DNA of 6,091 nt from an uncultured Rothia sp. (lineage in GTDB: Bacteria > Actinomycetota > Actinomycetes > Actinomycetales > Micrococcaceae): contig NZ_CALJRY010000076.1 of the NCBI RefSeq assembly GCF_937976295.1, positions 1 to 6,091 on the forward strand, in the 5' to 3' direction. The translations under genes and the position numbers were made by a program. How positions within the stretch are numbered: the first letter of the stretch is position 1; each line of letters starts with the position of its first letter. This document shows, one piece after another, positions 5,964 through 6,091 of this stretch. Below the pieces are notes generated by a model. It was given only the letters and a program-made list of their open reading frames with translations, was not told where the DNA came from and did no database searches.

Positions 5964-6081
5964 TTCTCTATCGGTCCTGGCGGGAGCACCTTGTCCGTAC
6001 CCTGCACCGTGACGGTGGGGATACTGGCGAGGTTGCTGCGACGTCTACGAGCCAGATCTCTCGGTCGCTCTTGATAGATAA
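5964..6081 (-). ncRNA. SAM riboswitch aptamer (S-box/SAM-I clan) upstream of metF
   Basis: On the minus strand the conserved S-box order is readable. P1 5' strand TTATCTATC (6081-6073) is followed by AAGAGCGAC. P2 is GCGAC/GUCGC, with a kink-turn-like CGA and GUAGAC around an inner GAG/CUC stem and loop AUCUGG (6067-6038). The invariant GCAACC core is at 6036-6031. P3 is GUA-u-CCC-CACCG/CGGUG-ca-GGG-UAC (6024-5997). Then come AAGGUGC (5992-5986), a short P4 UCC/GGA (5985-5975) and the P1 3' strand GATAGAGAA (5972-5964), which pairs with the 5' strand with one mismatch. Length is about 118 nt, normal for the class. It binds S-adenosylmethionine and usually lowers expression of methionine genes. 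Missing bases between GGUGC and P4 leave open SAM-IV or the SAM-I/IV variant. Position ahead of metF-metE supports the call. Confidence 0.9.
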
Positions 6082-6091
6082 CGCCTTCACT

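Noticed and set aside
5816..6074. Short open frames on both strands within the metF leader
   Set aside because: The region is explained base by base by the riboswitch aptamer and leader helices; no Shine-Dalgarno or protein motif supports the frames.

Overview
The window looks like a chromosomal stretch from a moderately high-GC actinobacterium. Codons in the four genes mostly end in G or C, the protein sequences are actinobacterial in style, and two genes appear to start without a leader from TAnnnT boxes. A Micrococcaceae member such as Rothia would fit, but that name is inference and was not tested. All four genes lie on the minus strand, so transcription runs from high to low coordinates.

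From right to left, 5964-6081 holds a SAM-binding riboswitch aptamer of the S-box (SAM-I) clan, followed by a structured leader (5848-5963) that ends at the ribosome binding site of metF (4942-5847). After a 161-base structured gap comes metE (2453-4780). MetF makes 5-methyl-tetrahydrofolate, and MetE uses it to methylate homocysteine to methionine. Methionine becomes SAM, which the riboswitch senses, so the sequence shows a closed feedback loop for the last steps of methionine synthesis. A roughly 140-base 3' UTR and a strong 14-bp hairpin terminator (2272-2310) follow metE.

Next, 1915-2271 is a conspicuously AT-rich non-coding stretch with short direct repeats and small palindromes, upstream of a GlpT-type organophosphate:phosphate antiporter (456-1901). 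That gene ends in its own hairpin terminator (366-404), which shares an identical 17-base half with the metE terminator. At the left edge is the first 69 codons of an M13 (neprilysin/PepO-like) metallopeptidase (1-209), cut by the window end. The transporter and the peptidase start in nearly the same promoter/start-codon sequence.

The most interesting signals are in the RNA: the riboswitch and its apparent translational expression platform, an 11-base perfect complementarity between the metE 5' leader (next to the Shine-Dalgarno) and the metE 3' UTR, and the shared leaderless start cassette. No mobile element, CRISPR array, tRNA or rRNA was seen.
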